The position numbers were made by a program, and so were the translations under genes. From Sphingomonadales bacterium (GTDB taxonomy: Bacteria; Pseudomonadota; Alphaproteobacteria; Sphingomonadales; Sphingomonadaceae): 46,398 bases of DNA. The stretch is from contig SEFZ01000042.1 of assembly GCA_004173185.1 (NCBI GenBank), positions 1-46,398 on the forward strand, in the 5' to 3' direction. Each line of letters opens with the position of its first letter. Positions within the stretch are counted from its first letter, which is position 1. The notes below the pieces were generated by a model, which saw only the letters and a list, made by a program, of their open reading frames with translations, searched no databases and had not been told where the DNA came from. Of the stretch, positions 25,886-34,371 are shown piece after piece.

Positions 25886-26857
25886 TTACCCGGTGCGGTG
25901 CTCGCCCTTGATCCAGCGCACCGTGCCCGAGCTTGCGCGCATCACGACGCTCTCGGTGGTCATCTTGCCCTTCAGCCGCTTGACGCCCTGAAGCAGCGAA
26001 CCATCGGTCACGCCGGTTGCGGCGAAGATGCAATCGCCCTTGGCCAGCTCGGTCAGATCATAGATCTTGTCGAGATCGGTGATGCCCCATTTGCGGGCAC
26101 GCGCGCGCTCGTCATCGTTGCGGAACAGCAGCTTGCCCTTGAATTGGCCGCCGACGCAGCGCAGCGCAGCGCAGGCCAGGACGCCCTCAGGCGCGCCGCC
26201 CGAACCCATATAGACGTCGATGGTGGTGGTCGGATCGGTGGTCGCGATCACGCCGGCCACGTCGCCATCGCCGATCAGCATCACGCCGCAGCCGACTGCG
26301 CGCAGCTCGGCGATCAGCTTTTCGTGGCGCGGGCGATCGAGCACGCAGGCGATGATCTCGTTCGGCTGCACGCCCTTGGCGGCGGCAATCGCCTTGATGT
26401 TCTCGGTCGGCGACTTGGCGAGATCGATCACGCCATCGGGGTAGCCCGGGCCAACTGCGATCTTTTCCATGTAAACGTCAGGCGCGTTGAGCAGGCCGCC
26501 CTCTTCGGCCACCGCGAGCACTGCCAGCGCGTTCGGGCCAGCCTTGGCGCAGATCGTCGTGCCTTCGAGCGGATCGAGCGCGATGTCGATCTTGGGGCCG
26601 GTGCCCTGTGCGGAGCCGACCTTCTCGCCAATGAACAGCATCGGCGCTTCGTCGCGCTCGCCCTCGCCGATCACCACGGTGCCGTCCATCGGCAGCTTGT
26701 TGAGCGCATCGCGCATCGCTTCGACCGCTTCATGATCGGCGGCTTTCTCATCGCCGCGCCCGATCAGCGTGGAAGCGGCGATTGCCGCGGCTTCGGTTAC
26801 ACGAACCATTTCGAGAACGAGGACGCGGTCCAGGGTCTGGCTGGCTGGCTGCTGCAT
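25886..26857 (-). CDS. glpX: Fructose-1,6-bisphosphatase class II
   Basis: Hydrolyses fructose-1,6-bisphosphate to fructose-6-phosphate in gluconeogenesis. The 323-residue GlpX protein has the metal-binding motifs VIGEGERDEAPMLF and DPLEGTTICAKAGPNALAV and the GSGGAPEGVLACAALRC loop. It starts at the ATG of MQQPASQTLDRVLVLEMVRVTEAAA, typical of alpha-proteobacteria. It is transcribed away from the small exported protein, with about 200 bp between in which I see no further element. Confidence 0.96.
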   Translation of the reverse strand: MQQPASQTLDRVLVLEMVRVTEAAAIAASTLIGRGDEKAADHEAVEAMRDALNKLPMDGTVVIGEGERDEAPMLFIGEKVGSAQGTGPKIDIALDPLEGTTICAKAGPNALAVLAVAEEGGLLNAPDVYMEKIAVGPGYPDGVIDLAKSPTENIKAIAAAKGVQPNEIIACVLDRPRHEKLIAELRAVGCGVMLIGDGDVAGVIATTDPTTTIDVYMGSGGAPEGVLACAALRCVGGQFKGKLLFRNDDERARARKWGITDLDKIYDLTELAKGDCIFAATGVTDGSLLQGVKRLKGKMTTESVVMRASSGTVRWIKGEHRTG

Positions 26858-27059
26858 GATGATTGGAATCCCCCAACGAAAATCTTGGCGCTGCGATAGG
26901 AGCGCGCGCCCGCGATGTCGATGCCGATACCGTTGTCAGATCGCAATTCGGACACAGCGTTCGCGCGGCAGCATTCGCTGACAGGCCGCGCTGACGGATA
27001 CATCGCGGCGACTGCACGTTTGATCGTTCGAGTAGGGCAGTTCGACGGAGTTTCCGGCC

Positions 27060-27365
27060 ATGTTTATTCTTGCACTCGCGCTTGCCGGCGTGACCGCCGC
27101 ACCCGCGCCCGATCAGCAGCGCGCTGCCAAGCGTGTCCGCGTGACTCGCGTTGCCGCGCGCGCACGGCCGGGCGCCACCCAGCTTCCGATCGTGAAGCCA
27201 GCCAGCGATCCCGATCTACGCTATCGGCTGACCGATCTTCCGCTGGAGAAGGTCGATGGCAAGGATCTCGCGGTGCGCGACACCGGCATGGCATGCGAGA
27301 CCACCGGCGCGCCAGTCTGCCCAAGCAGCGGCACGACCTTGGTGAAAACGCCGATCCAGCCCTGA
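27060..27365 (+). CDS. Small exported protein, unknown function
   Basis: A 101-residue product with a short signal-like start (MFILALALAGVTAAPA), then a basic proline-containing stretch (KRVRVTRVAARARPG), and an end with two cysteines (MACETTGAPVCPSS) that may pair in the periplasm. GGAG precedes the ATG by about eight bases. No family recognised. Its stop is nine bases from the convergent hom stop. Confidence 0.65.
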   Translation: MFILALALAGVTAAPAPDQQRAAKRVRVTRVAARARPGATQLPIVKPASDPDLRYRLTDLPLEKVDGKDLAVRDTGMACETTGAPVCPSSGTTLVKTPIQP

Positions 27366-27374
27366 TCGCGCGGC

Positions 27375-28667
27375 TTAATCGCCGAGGATATGCATCCACA
27401 TCGGCTCACCGGCCAATGCCTGTGAGCCGCGCAGCTTCTCAAGCGCCTGCGCGATCGCTCGCTCGGGCGCTTCGTGCGTGACGATGGCGACAAGCACGCT
27501 GCCGTCGCTGCTGACGCCGCGCTGGATCAGGCTTTCGATCGAGACCCCGGCATCGCGCATCGCGGCAGCAATCTCCGCAAGCACGCCTACCCGATCCGCC
27601 ACTGTGAAGCGCAGATAGGCGCGGCCACGCCGCTCGCCACTATCGGCCTTGTCCTGCGCCGCCAGCGCATCGGCGGGCATGGCGTAAGGCGGGCCGAATT
27701 CGCCGCGCGCGATATCGATGAGGTCCGCGACCACGGCGCTCGCCGTCGGCCCGTCGCCTGCGCCTGCACCCTGGAACAGCAAGCGCCCGACGAAATTGCC
27801 TTCGGCGACCACCGCGTTGGTCGAGCCGGTGACATGCGCCAGCGGATGGCTGATCGGCACGAGATGCGGATGCACGCGCTGGAACAGTCCGTGCGGGCCT
27901 GAATCGGCGACACCCAGCAGCCGGATACGATAGCCGAGCGCCGCTGCCTCTGCGATGTCGGCAGCGATCACGTGGCGGATGCCGGTGATCGCGACATCCC
28001 CGAATGCAGGCTGCGCGCCAAAGGCGACACTGGCGAGGATCGACAGCTTGTGCGCGGCATCCACGCCATCGATGTCGAAGCTGGGGTCCGCCTCCGCATA
28101 GCCCAGCCGCTGTGCTTCGCTCAGAATATCGGCGAAGTCGCGACCTTCGGCTTCCATCTTGGAGAGGATGAAATTGCAGGTGCCGTTGAGGATGCCATAA
28201 ACCCGCGCGATCACATTTGCGGCCGCGCCCTCGCGCAGCCCCTTGATGACCGGAACGCCGCCAGCGACTGCCGCTTCGAACTTGAGCGCAAGGCGGGCAG
28301 CTTCGGCGGCGCGCGCCAGCTCCAGCCCGTGATGCGCGATCATCGCCTTGTTCGCGGTGACGAAGCTCTTGCCCGCCGCCAGCGTATTGCGCGCCAGCGT
28401 CAGCGCTGGCCCGTCAGAGCCGCCGATCAGCTCGACCACCACATCGGCATCGGCATGGCGCGCGAGTTCGGCGGGATCGTCGATCCAGTCGAAGCGCGAA
28501 ATATCGACGCCGCGATCCTTGGAGCGATCCCGCGCAGACACCGCGACGACTTCGATGGCACGCCCTGCCCGCCGCGCGATCAGTTCGCCATTGGTGTCGA
28601 GCAGGCGGATCACGCCCGCGCCAACGGTGCCCAGGCCAGCCAATGCGATACGAAGCGGTGCAGTCAT
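27375..28667 (-). CDS. hom: Homoserine dehydrogenase
   Basis: Reduces aspartate semialdehyde to homoserine for threonine and methionine synthesis. The 430-residue enzyme has the N-terminal NAD(P)-binding GLGTVGAGV, the catalytic domain with GILNGTCNFILSKME and EADPSFDIDGVDAAHK, and a C-terminal ACT domain (YLRFTVADRVGVLAEIA), the usual site of feedback inhibition by threonine. The ATG at 28667 (MTAPLRIALAGLG) matches the family; the frame is open 12 codons further, into an extragenic repeat. Confidence 0.96.
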   Translation of the reverse strand: MTAPLRIALAGLGTVGAGVIRLLDTNGELIARRAGRAIEVVAVSARDRSKDRGVDISRFDWIDDPAELARHADADVVVELIGGSDGPALTLARNTLAAGKSFVTANKAMIAHHGLELARAAEAARLALKFEAAVAGGVPVIKGLREGAAANVIARVYGILNGTCNFILSKMEAEGRDFADILSEAQRLGYAEADPSFDIDGVDAAHKLSILASVAFGAQPAFGDVAITGIRHVIAADIAEAAALGYRIRLLGVADSGPHGLFQRVHPHLVPISHPLAHVTGSTNAVVAEGNFVGRLLFQGAGAGDGPTASAVVADLIDIARGEFGPPYAMPADALAAQDKADSGERRGRAYLRFTVADRVGVLAEIAAAMRDAGVSIESLIQRGVSSDGSVLVAIVTHEAPERAIAQALEKLRGSQALAGEPMWMHILGD

Positions 28668-28677
28668 TCTTCTCATC

Positions 28678-28775
28678 CCGTCATGCCGAACTTGTTTCAG
28701 CATCCAACGCGCAACAGGTGCCGCGCCCTATGCCTTTGCGGCACGTTGGACCCTGAAACAAGTTCGGGGTGACGG
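28678..28775. repeat. Long inverted extragenic repeat
   Basis: Two 32-bp arms (28678-28709 and 28744-28775) are reverse complements apart from about four positions and enclose a 34-bp centre that has its own smaller stem (GTGCCGC/GCGGCAC). The element sits between the 5' end of hom and the 3' end of the oxygenase gene. The shape fits a small non-coding palindromic repeat (REP or MITE-like). The arms begin CCGTCA, as in the shorter palindrome at 25839-25867. Confidence 0.85.
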
Positions 28776-28795
28776 TAGAAAATCTGTAGCCCGGC

Positions 28796-29746
28796 CTATT
28801 TCTTGATCAGCCCGATCTCGACCAGCCGCTGTTGCAGATAATCGTGCGAGCTGATCGGCTCGGGATAACGGTTGGGCCGGTCTTCCATGCAGCCGGGCAG
28901 CGTCTCGATAATGAAATCGGGTGCGGGGTGCAGGAAGAAGGGCATCGAATAGCGCGCATGGCCGCGCCGCTCGGGCGGCGGGTTCACCACGCGATGCGTG
29001 GTCGAAGGCAGCACATGATTGGTCAGCCGCTGGAGCATATCGCCGACATTGACGACCATCGCGCCTTCGGGCGGCTTGACCGCCAGCCAGCTACCGTCGC
29101 GATCGAGCAGTTCGAGCCCCGCTTCCTCGGCGCCGAGCAGCAGCGTGATGAGGTTGATGTCCTCATGCGCGCCCGCGCGCACTTCGGGCGCATCGGCGGG
29201 AACCGGCGGATAATGGAGCAGGCGCAGCACCGAATTGCCGTCCTTGACCGCAGGATCGAACCAATGCGGATCGAGCTTCAGATAGCGCGCAATCGCCGAA
29301 AGCAATCGGTCACCCGCATCGTCGAGCGCCTGGAACAGCGCCAGGAACGTCTCCCTGAAACCCTCGGGCTGATCGGGCCAGATGTTCGCGGGCATGAATT
29401 CCTCGAAGCGATGGCCCTTCGCCAGCTCGCGGCCGACATGCCAGAATTCCTTGAGGTCGACATGCGTCGCGCCCTTGGCGATCTCGGTCTTGAACGGAGT
29501 CAGCCCGCGGGCGCCGCCCTGGCCGGGCACGAAATACTGGCGCTTCTCTTCCTCGCTCAGCGCGAAGAACGCCTTGGTCGCCGCCCATGCGCGATCGACG
29601 ATATCCTGCGGCACGCCATGATCCGAAACCATGGCGAAGCCGAAACGATGAAAGGATTCCCCGATCTTCTGCGCGAAGCCTTCGGGGTCACTGGCCTGTT
29701 GGGCCATCGAAACAAGCGGAACTTGCTCTAAAACGTTAGTGGACAT
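28796..29746 (-). CDS. Isopenicillin N synthase-like 2OG-Fe(II) oxygenase
   Basis: A 316-residue cytosolic protein: N-terminal DIOX_N part (FHRFGFAMVSDHGVP) and a C-terminal jelly roll with the iron ligands H and D in AGAHEDINLITLLLG, a second H in STTHRVVNPP, and the co-substrate-binding R-x-S in RYSMPFFLHP. This is the family of IPNS, gibberellin and flavonoid oxygenases; bacterial members mostly lack known substrates and need not make antibiotics. GGAGA lies before the ATG at 29746; the 20 codons upstream are rejected. Confidence 0.9.
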   Translation of the reverse strand: MSTNVLEQVPLVSMAQQASDPEGFAQKIGESFHRFGFAMVSDHGVPQDIVDRAWAATKAFFALSEEEKRQYFVPGQGGARGLTPFKTEIAKGATHVDLKEFWHVGRELAKGHRFEEFMPANIWPDQPEGFRETFLALFQALDDAGDRLLSAIARYLKLDPHWFDPAVKDGNSVLRLLHYPPVPADAPEVRAGAHEDINLITLLLGAEEAGLELLDRDGSWLAVKPPEGAMVVNVGDMLQRLTNHVLPSTTHRVVNPPPERRGHARYSMPFFLHPAPDFIIETLPGCMEDRPNRYPEPISSHDYLQQRLVEIGLIKK

Positions 29747-29836
29747 GCGAGTCTCCTGATGGAAACGCGATAGACCCGCAAGCCATTGGCGGACAAGCGC
29801 TTCCACTAGGGCAAATTGCCTCAGGACGGATGCACC

Positions 29837-30331
29837 TCAGCCCTTTACTTCGATCTTGCCCTTGGCCTTGTCCTCGCCATCGGCGTTCAGCTCGAGCGTG
29901 AACGGATCGCCGTCCTTGGTCGTGCCGCTAAAGCCATTGCCCTTGGGCTCGACCTTGAAGCCTTGCTTGGCGAGGCTGTCGCGAAACCATGCCTGGACGG
30001 TGGCGAGCGACGCGGGAGCATCGAACGCCACAGTCACGTGACTATCCTGCTTCTTCCCCATCTTGTTGTCGCCCACCGCATTCAGCTCGCGGATCGCCGA
30101 ATTGGGATAGAGCTTCAGCCCGTTGACGTCGAAATCCTCCGAAGTGAGGTTGATCTTGGGCAGCTTGGCCGCAATCGACACGCCCGGCGCTTCGATCGAG
30201 ACGCCACCATCGGGCCCGGTCTTGATCGAGACATTGCCTTCGCTGTCATTGCCTTGCAGCGAGATGCTGGTCCCTGCGCCACCGCAAGCGGCAAGGGCGA
30301 GCGGCGCGAGCAGCAGAGCGAAGCGAGTCAT
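29837..30331 (-). CDS. Lipoprotein of unknown function
   Basis: A 164-residue product with a lipoprotein signal (MTRFALLLAPLALAAC, lipidated cysteine expected at residue 16). The mature part has an acidic/glycine N-terminal region (SLQGNDSEGNVSIKTGPDGG) and a C-terminal alpha/beta domain with SLATVQAWFRDSLAKQGF and FSGTTKDGDPFTLEL. No named domain recognised. The ATG at 30331 has GGGGCC upstream; the ATG-like start 12 codons earlier is not used. It is divergent from the MFS gene. Confidence 0.78.
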   Translation of the reverse strand: MTRFALLLAPLALAACGGAGTSISLQGNDSEGNVSIKTGPDGGVSIEAPGVSIAAKLPKINLTSEDFDVNGLKLYPNSAIRELNAVGDNKMGKKQDSHVTVAFDAPASLATVQAWFRDSLAKQGFKVEPKGNGFSGTTKDGDPFTLELNADGEDKAKGKIEVKG

Positions 30332-30435
30332 CGGGGCCTCCGTAAGCGTATTATCTACGCAACACACGTAGCCAGTGGTCGCTTTTTGGTCAAGCGGGGG
30401 TGACGCGGCGACACTGATCCGCCATCTGGGCCGCG

Positions 30436-31671
30436 ATGGACAGCCAGCCGCCCCTCAGCGCCGCAAGCGCCAACAAAGCGCCGCTGGGCTTTCGCGAATT
30501 CGTCTCGCTGATCGCCGCGATGATGGGGCTGACTGCGCTCGGCATCGATTCGATGCTCCCGGCGCTGCCCGCGATCGGCGATTCGCTCGGCGTCGCCGAA
30601 CCCAATCACCGCCAATATGTCATCACGTCTTTCCTGCTCGGCTTCGCGATTGCCCAATTGGCTTATGGCCCGCTCTCGGACCGGTTCGGGCGTCGGCCGG
30701 TGCTCGCCATCGCGCTTGCTTCCTATGTGGTGACCAGCGCGCTCGCCGCGATCTCGGGCAGTTTCGTGCTGCTCCTCATTGCCCGCGCCGCAATGGGCGC
30801 CGCCGCCGCCGGCGCACGTGTCGTCTCGGTGGCCTTGGTCCGCGATTGCTATTCGGGCCGGGCGATGGCGCGGGTGATGAGCCTTGCCTTCATCGTCTTC
30901 ATGGCCGCGCCGATCTTTGCGCCGAGCCTGGGTCAGCTCGTGCTGTTTCTCGGCAGCTGGCGGCTGATCTTCTGGGCCGTCGCCCTGGTCTCGGCGGCAG
31001 TGACGCTGTGGTTTTGGCTGCGCCTGCCCGAAACGCTGCCGCCCGAGGCGCGGCTGTCGCTCACGCCCCGGCGCGTGCTCGGCGATTATCTGCTCGTGCT
31101 GCGCGATCGTGGCGCAGTGGGATACACGCTGGCCATCGCGTTGCTCTCGGGCGCGATGTTCGGCTTTATCGGCTCGATCCAGCAGGTGATGGAAGACGTT
31201 TTCCACCACCCCGAACTGCTCGCGATCCTCTTTCCCTGCATCGCCGGCACGATGGCGCTCGGCTCGTTCCTCAATTCACGTCTGGTGATGACGGTCGGCA
31301 TGCGCCGCATCTCGCACACGGCGCTCGTCGCGATGGTCGTAATCGCCGGAATCCATCTTGCCGTCACCTGGGCAGGATATGAGACGATGGTCAGCTTCGT
31401 GGGGCTTCAGGCGCTGATGATGGGTTGTCTCGGCCTCGCCACCGCCAATTTTTCGGCGATGGCGATGGAGCGGATGGGCGCAATCGCGGGCACTGCCTCC
31501 AGCCTGCAAGGCTTCGTCACCACGATGGGCAGCGCAGTGATCGGCGCGCTGGTCGGCCAGGCGTTCGATGGAACCACCGTACCGCTCTACATCGGTTTCT
31601 TCAGCCTCGGCCTGCTCTCCATCGCGATCATCGCGATCACCGAGCGCGGCCGCATGTTCCAGGCCAGCTGA
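30436..31671 (+). CDS. Bcr/CflA family MFS drug exporter
   Basis: A 411-residue protein with 12 hydrophobic segments, MFS motif A (GPLSDRFGRRP) between helices 2 and 3, and the opening typical of Bcr/CflA multidrug-H+ antiporters (TALGIDSMLPALPAIGDSLG followed by QYVITSFLLGFAIAQLAYGPL). Related proteins export bicyclomycin, chloramphenicol or amino-acid derivatives; the substrate here is unknown. The start lacks a strong ribosome site but the N-terminus is of family length. Confidence 0.92.
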   Translation: MDSQPPLSAASANKAPLGFREFVSLIAAMMGLTALGIDSMLPALPAIGDSLGVAEPNHRQYVITSFLLGFAIAQLAYGPLSDRFGRRPVLAIALASYVVTSALAAISGSFVLLLIARAAMGAAAAGARVVSVALVRDCYSGRAMARVMSLAFIVFMAAPIFAPSLGQLVLFLGSWRLIFWAVALVSAAVTLWFWLRLPETLPPEARLSLTPRRVLGDYLLVLRDRGAVGYTLAIALLSGAMFGFIGSIQQVMEDVFHHPELLAILFPCIAGTMALGSFLNSRLVMTVGMRRISHTALVAMVVIAGIHLAVTWAGYETMVSFVGLQALMMGCLGLATANFSAMAMERMGAIAGTASSLQGFVTTMGSAVIGALVGQAFDGTTVPLYIGFFSLGLLSIAIIAITERGRMFQAS

Positions 31672-31748
31672 GGGAACGAGTCAGGCATCCCCGCCGTTCG
31701 CGCTTGTAAGACCCGGCATTCCCCGGGCGCAGACGAAGAGGACAGGCG

Positions 31749-32087
31749 ATGGGCGGCAATCAGGTTCCGGCACACGGCTCTGGCGATGACGGGTTCGATG
31801 AAGAGGGCTATGACGAAAGCCAGCGCGCCGAGATCCTCGAAGCGACCAGCGACGGCCCCACCGATGGTGCGATCCTGACGGATCTGGCCCCCGATCTCGG
31901 CGACGATTCGGACGATGACGAAGACGATCTCCTGATGGCCGATGACGAACTCGGCGAAGAGGATGACGATGCCGGGCAGACGGTCACGTCGCAGGCCGAA
32001 GACGAAGTTCAGGAGGATTTCGACGAGGACGATCTGGAGGACGATGACGATCTCGACGCTGCGGACGATGAGTCGCTGAAGCCCTGA
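31749..32087 (+). CDS. Extremely acidic small protein
   Basis: A 112-residue product with 47 Asp/Glu by count against one Arg and one Lys, low in hydrophobic residues, and with runs such as DDSDDDEDD and DDLEDDDDLD. It has no signal peptide or membrane segment and is probably intrinsically disordered. GAGGAC lies a few bases before the ATG. Similar proteins in sphingomonads are, as I recall, sometimes misnamed; no real domain is visible. A cation- or nucleic-acid-partner-binding role would be a guess. Confidence 0.75.
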   Translation: MGGNQVPAHGSGDDGFDEEGYDESQRAEILEATSDGPTDGAILTDLAPDLGDDSDDDEDDLLMADDELGEEDDDAGQTVTSQAEDEVQEDFDEDDLEDDDDLDAADDESLKP

Positions 32088-32132
32088 TACGCTGCGCTTG
32101 ACCTGAGCGGCATGGCCGGACAGCATCCGGCC

Positions 32133-32726
32133 ATGCCCCGCGACAGCCGCATCGATGCGTATATCGCCAGCCGCGCACCCTTTGCGCAGCCGATCCTGAT
32201 CTGGCTGCGCGAGCGCGTTCACGCCGCCTGCCCCCAGGTTGAGGAGACGATCAAATGGTCGATCCCGGCCTTCGTCTACCAAAGTAAGCCGCTCGCCAAC
32301 ATGGCCGCGTTCAAGGCGCACGCGACCTTTGGCTTCTGGCACCGGCAGGAATTGAAGACCGGCAAGGAGGGCTCGGCGATGGGGCAATATGGCCGTGTCG
32401 AGTCGCTCGATGACTTGCCCGACGCCGCGACGATCGAGCGCCAGATCAAGGAAGCGATGGCGCTGACGGACTCGGGCACCGCTCCCAAGCGCGCCGCAAA
32501 ACCGCCCAAGCCCGAACTTCCTGTGCCGCCCGAACTCGCCCAGGCCTTGGCAGCGGACGACGCTGCCTCGGCGCATTTCGATGCGTTTCCACCCGGCTGC
32601 CGCCGCGAATATTGCGAGTGGATCGCCGAAGCCAAGCGCCCCGAAACCAAAGCCAAGCGCGTCGCCGAGGCAGTAAGCTGGATGCGCGAAGGCAAGCGCC
32701 GCAACTGGAAATACGAGAATTGCTGA
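32133..32726 (+). CDS. YdeI/OmdA-like protein with DUF1801 domain
   Basis: A 197-residue cytosolic protein. The N-terminal half is a DUF1801 domain (RIDAYIASRAPFAQPILIWLRERVH ... IKWSIPAFVYQ) and the C-terminal half is the OmdA/YdeI part (FPPGCRREYCEWIAEAKRPETKAKRV). Family members are linked with bacteriocin or envelope protection in other bacteria, without a known activity. An ATG seven codons upstream (32112) is possible; I prefer 32133 because homologues begin at the R-x-D-A-Y-I segment. Confidence 0.86.
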   Translation: MPRDSRIDAYIASRAPFAQPILIWLRERVHAACPQVEETIKWSIPAFVYQSKPLANMAAFKAHATFGFWHRQELKTGKEGSAMGQYGRVESLDDLPDAATIERQIKEAMALTDSGTAPKRAAKPPKPELPVPPELAQALAADDAASAHFDAFPPGCRREYCEWIAEAKRPETKAKRVAEAVSWMREGKRRNWKYENC

Positions 32727-32756
32727 CCCGCCCTATCAGCCTTTCAATCCCAACCG

Positions 32757-32779
32757 TCATTCCGGCGAACGGGGCTATA
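32757..32779. repeat. Half of an extragenic palindrome
   Basis: CCGTCATTCCGGCGAACGGGG resembles one arm of the widespread sphingomonad extragenic palindrome and the CCGTCA-type arms seen at 25839 and 28678, but the facing arm is missing here. It lies between the YdeI-like gene and the ABC gene. Weak evidence, by resemblance only. Confidence 0.35.
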
Positions 32780-32802
32780 GTCGCCTCTGATACTCGCCTT
32801 TC

Positions 32803-34326
32803 ATGACCGCAGCATTCGCCCGCGTGCCGGAATTGCTGGCGCAGCATCTGCTGCTTGCGTTTGCGGCTTTGCTGCTGGGCCTCGCGGTCAGCCTGCCCCT
32901 CGTGGTGCTTTCCTCGCGCAACCGCATCGTCGCGCGCATCGCCTTGGGGTTTGCGAGCCTCGTCCAGACGATCCCCTCGCTGGCCCTGCTCGCATTGTTT
33001 TACCCGATCCTGCTCTGGCTCTCGGCCTTGGTCGGCGGCGGCATTCCGGCATTGGGCTTCCTGCCCTCGCTGCTCGCCCTCTCGCTTTACGCGCTGCTCC
33101 CGATCCTGAGGAACGGCGTCACCGGCCTCGCCAATCTCGATCCCGCGATCATCGAAGCGGCGGACGGCGTTGGCATGACGCGCAATCAACGCCTCCGGCT
33201 GGTCGAAATCCCATTGGTCGCACCGATGCTGATGGCGGGCATCCGCACCGCCGCGGTCTGGACGATCGGCGCGGCGACGCTCTCCACCACGGTCGGCCAG
33301 CCGAGCCTTGGCGATCTGATCTTCGCCGGGCTCCAGACGCAGAACTGGGCGCTGGTGCTGGCCGGCTGCATCGCTGCTGCGAGTCTCGCGCTTGCCGTCG
33401 ATGCGCTGCTCGGGGTCGCCGAATATGGCATTGCGCGGCGCAAGCGCGGCCTTGTCTGGGCCAGCCTCGGCGCATTGCTGCTCGGCGTGCTGATTGCACT
33501 CGCCCCGGCTTTGCCCTCGACCAAAAGCACGATCACCATCGGTGCCAAGGGCTTTTCCGAGCAGTACATCCTCATCCGCGTGATCGGGCATCGGCTCGAG
33601 GAAGCAGGGTACAACGTCCGCTACCGCGAGGGCCTCGGCTCGGCGATCGCCTTCTCCGCGCTCGCGGGCGGCGATATCGATATCCTTGTCGATTATTCGG
33701 GCACCGTCTGGGCAAACCAGATGAAGCGAAGCGACGTGCCCAGCCGCGAAGCCATCGTCACCGGCGTCGACGAATGGGTGAAGGCGCAGCACAACGTGAC
33801 GATGCTCGGCTCGCTGGGGTTCGAGAACACCTATTCCTTCGCGATGCGCGGCGACGACGCGGCCAAGCGCGGCATCGAGAGCCTCGAGGATCTCGCGCGA
33901 CAGGCGGGCCAGCTCAATTTCGCCACCGATCCCGAATTTCTAGAGCGCCCCGAATGGGCAGCGGTGCGCAGCGCTTATGGCATCCAGTTCAAATCCGGTC
34001 GGCCATACCAGCCGACCTTCATGTACCGCGCGCTCGCCAGCGGCGCGGCGGACGTGATCTCGGCCTATAGCTCGGACGGTCGCATCGCTGCCGACAAGCT
34101 CAAGGTGCTGACCGATCCGCGCGGCGCAATTCCCGGCTATGACGCGATCCTGCTGGTCTCGCCCGCACACGCCAGCGACGGCAAGCTCAAGGCCCTGCTC
34201 CAGCCTTTGGTCGGCGCGATCCCGGTCGAGCGGATGCGCGAAGCGAACTATATGGTCGACCGCGATACCGACAAAAAAAGCCCCGATGACGCCGCCCGGT
34301 GGCTCGGAGATAGACTCGGACGCTGA
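32803..34326 (+). CDS. Fused ABC permease and substrate-binding protein, OpuC/YehZ type
   Basis: A 507-residue protein in two parts. Residues 1-225 form a membrane permease with the EAA-type loop (IIEAADGVGMTRNQRLRLVEIPLVAP) of glycine-betaine/choline importers. Residues about 245-507 form an OpuAC-like binding domain (ITIGAKGFSEQYIL, DILVDYSGTVWANQM, ISAYSSDGRI, DAILLVSP). A final membrane anchor lies between (WASLGALLLGVLIALAPAL). Fused subunits are known for this osmoprotectant family, but the ATPase that normally accompanies them is not in the window. The aromatic cage for a quaternary amine was not verified. Confidence 0.9.
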   Translation: MTAAFARVPELLAQHLLLAFAALLLGLAVSLPLVVLSSRNRIVARIALGFASLVQTIPSLALLALFYPILLWLSALVGGGIPALGFLPSLLALSLYALLPILRNGVTGLANLDPAIIEAADGVGMTRNQRLRLVEIPLVAPMLMAGIRTAAVWTIGAATLSTTVGQPSLGDLIFAGLQTQNWALVLAGCIAAASLALAVDALLGVAEYGIARRKRGLVWASLGALLLGVLIALAPALPSTKSTITIGAKGFSEQYILIRVIGHRLEEAGYNVRYREGLGSAIAFSALAGGDIDILVDYSGTVWANQMKRSDVPSREAIVTGVDEWVKAQHNVTMLGSLGFENTYSFAMRGDDAAKRGIESLEDLARQAGQLNFATDPEFLERPEWAAVRSAYGIQFKSGRPYQPTFMYRALASGAADVISAYSSDGRIAADKLKVLTDPRGAIPGYDAILLVSPAHASDGKLKALLQPLVGAIPVERMREANYMVDRDTDKKSPDDAARWLGDRLGR

Positions 34327-34330
34327 ACCT

Positions 34331-34346
34331 CTGATAACGCTGTCAG
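34331..34346. promoter_or_regulatory. Candidate LacI-type operator before the GH3 gene
   Basis: Near-palindrome CTGATAACGCTGTCAG with a central CG and matching outer CTGA/TCAG, of the general TGAnAnCGnTnTCA form bound by LacI-family sugar regulators. It lies 25 bp before the ATG of the beta-glucosidase. A perfect 6-bp palindrome (GGAATT/AATTCC, 34346-34361) follows directly. No lacI gene is present in the window. Confidence 0.5.
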
Positions 34347-34371
34347 GAATTAGAAAATTCCGGAGAGAGAT

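Noticed and set aside
26858..27059. A riboswitch or attenuator in the glpX / small protein divergent region
   Set aside because: No conserved aptamer strings or terminator stems were recognised.
28668..28703. Longer N-terminus for homoserine dehydrogenase
   Set aside because: The extra codons fall inside the inverted repeat and precede the family's normal MTAPLRIALAGLG start.
28796..29746. Beta-lactam antibiotic biosynthesis from the IPNS-like gene
   Set aside because: No ACV synthetase or other pathway gene is nearby, and bacterial IPNS-like oxygenases are mostly unrelated to penicillin synthesis.
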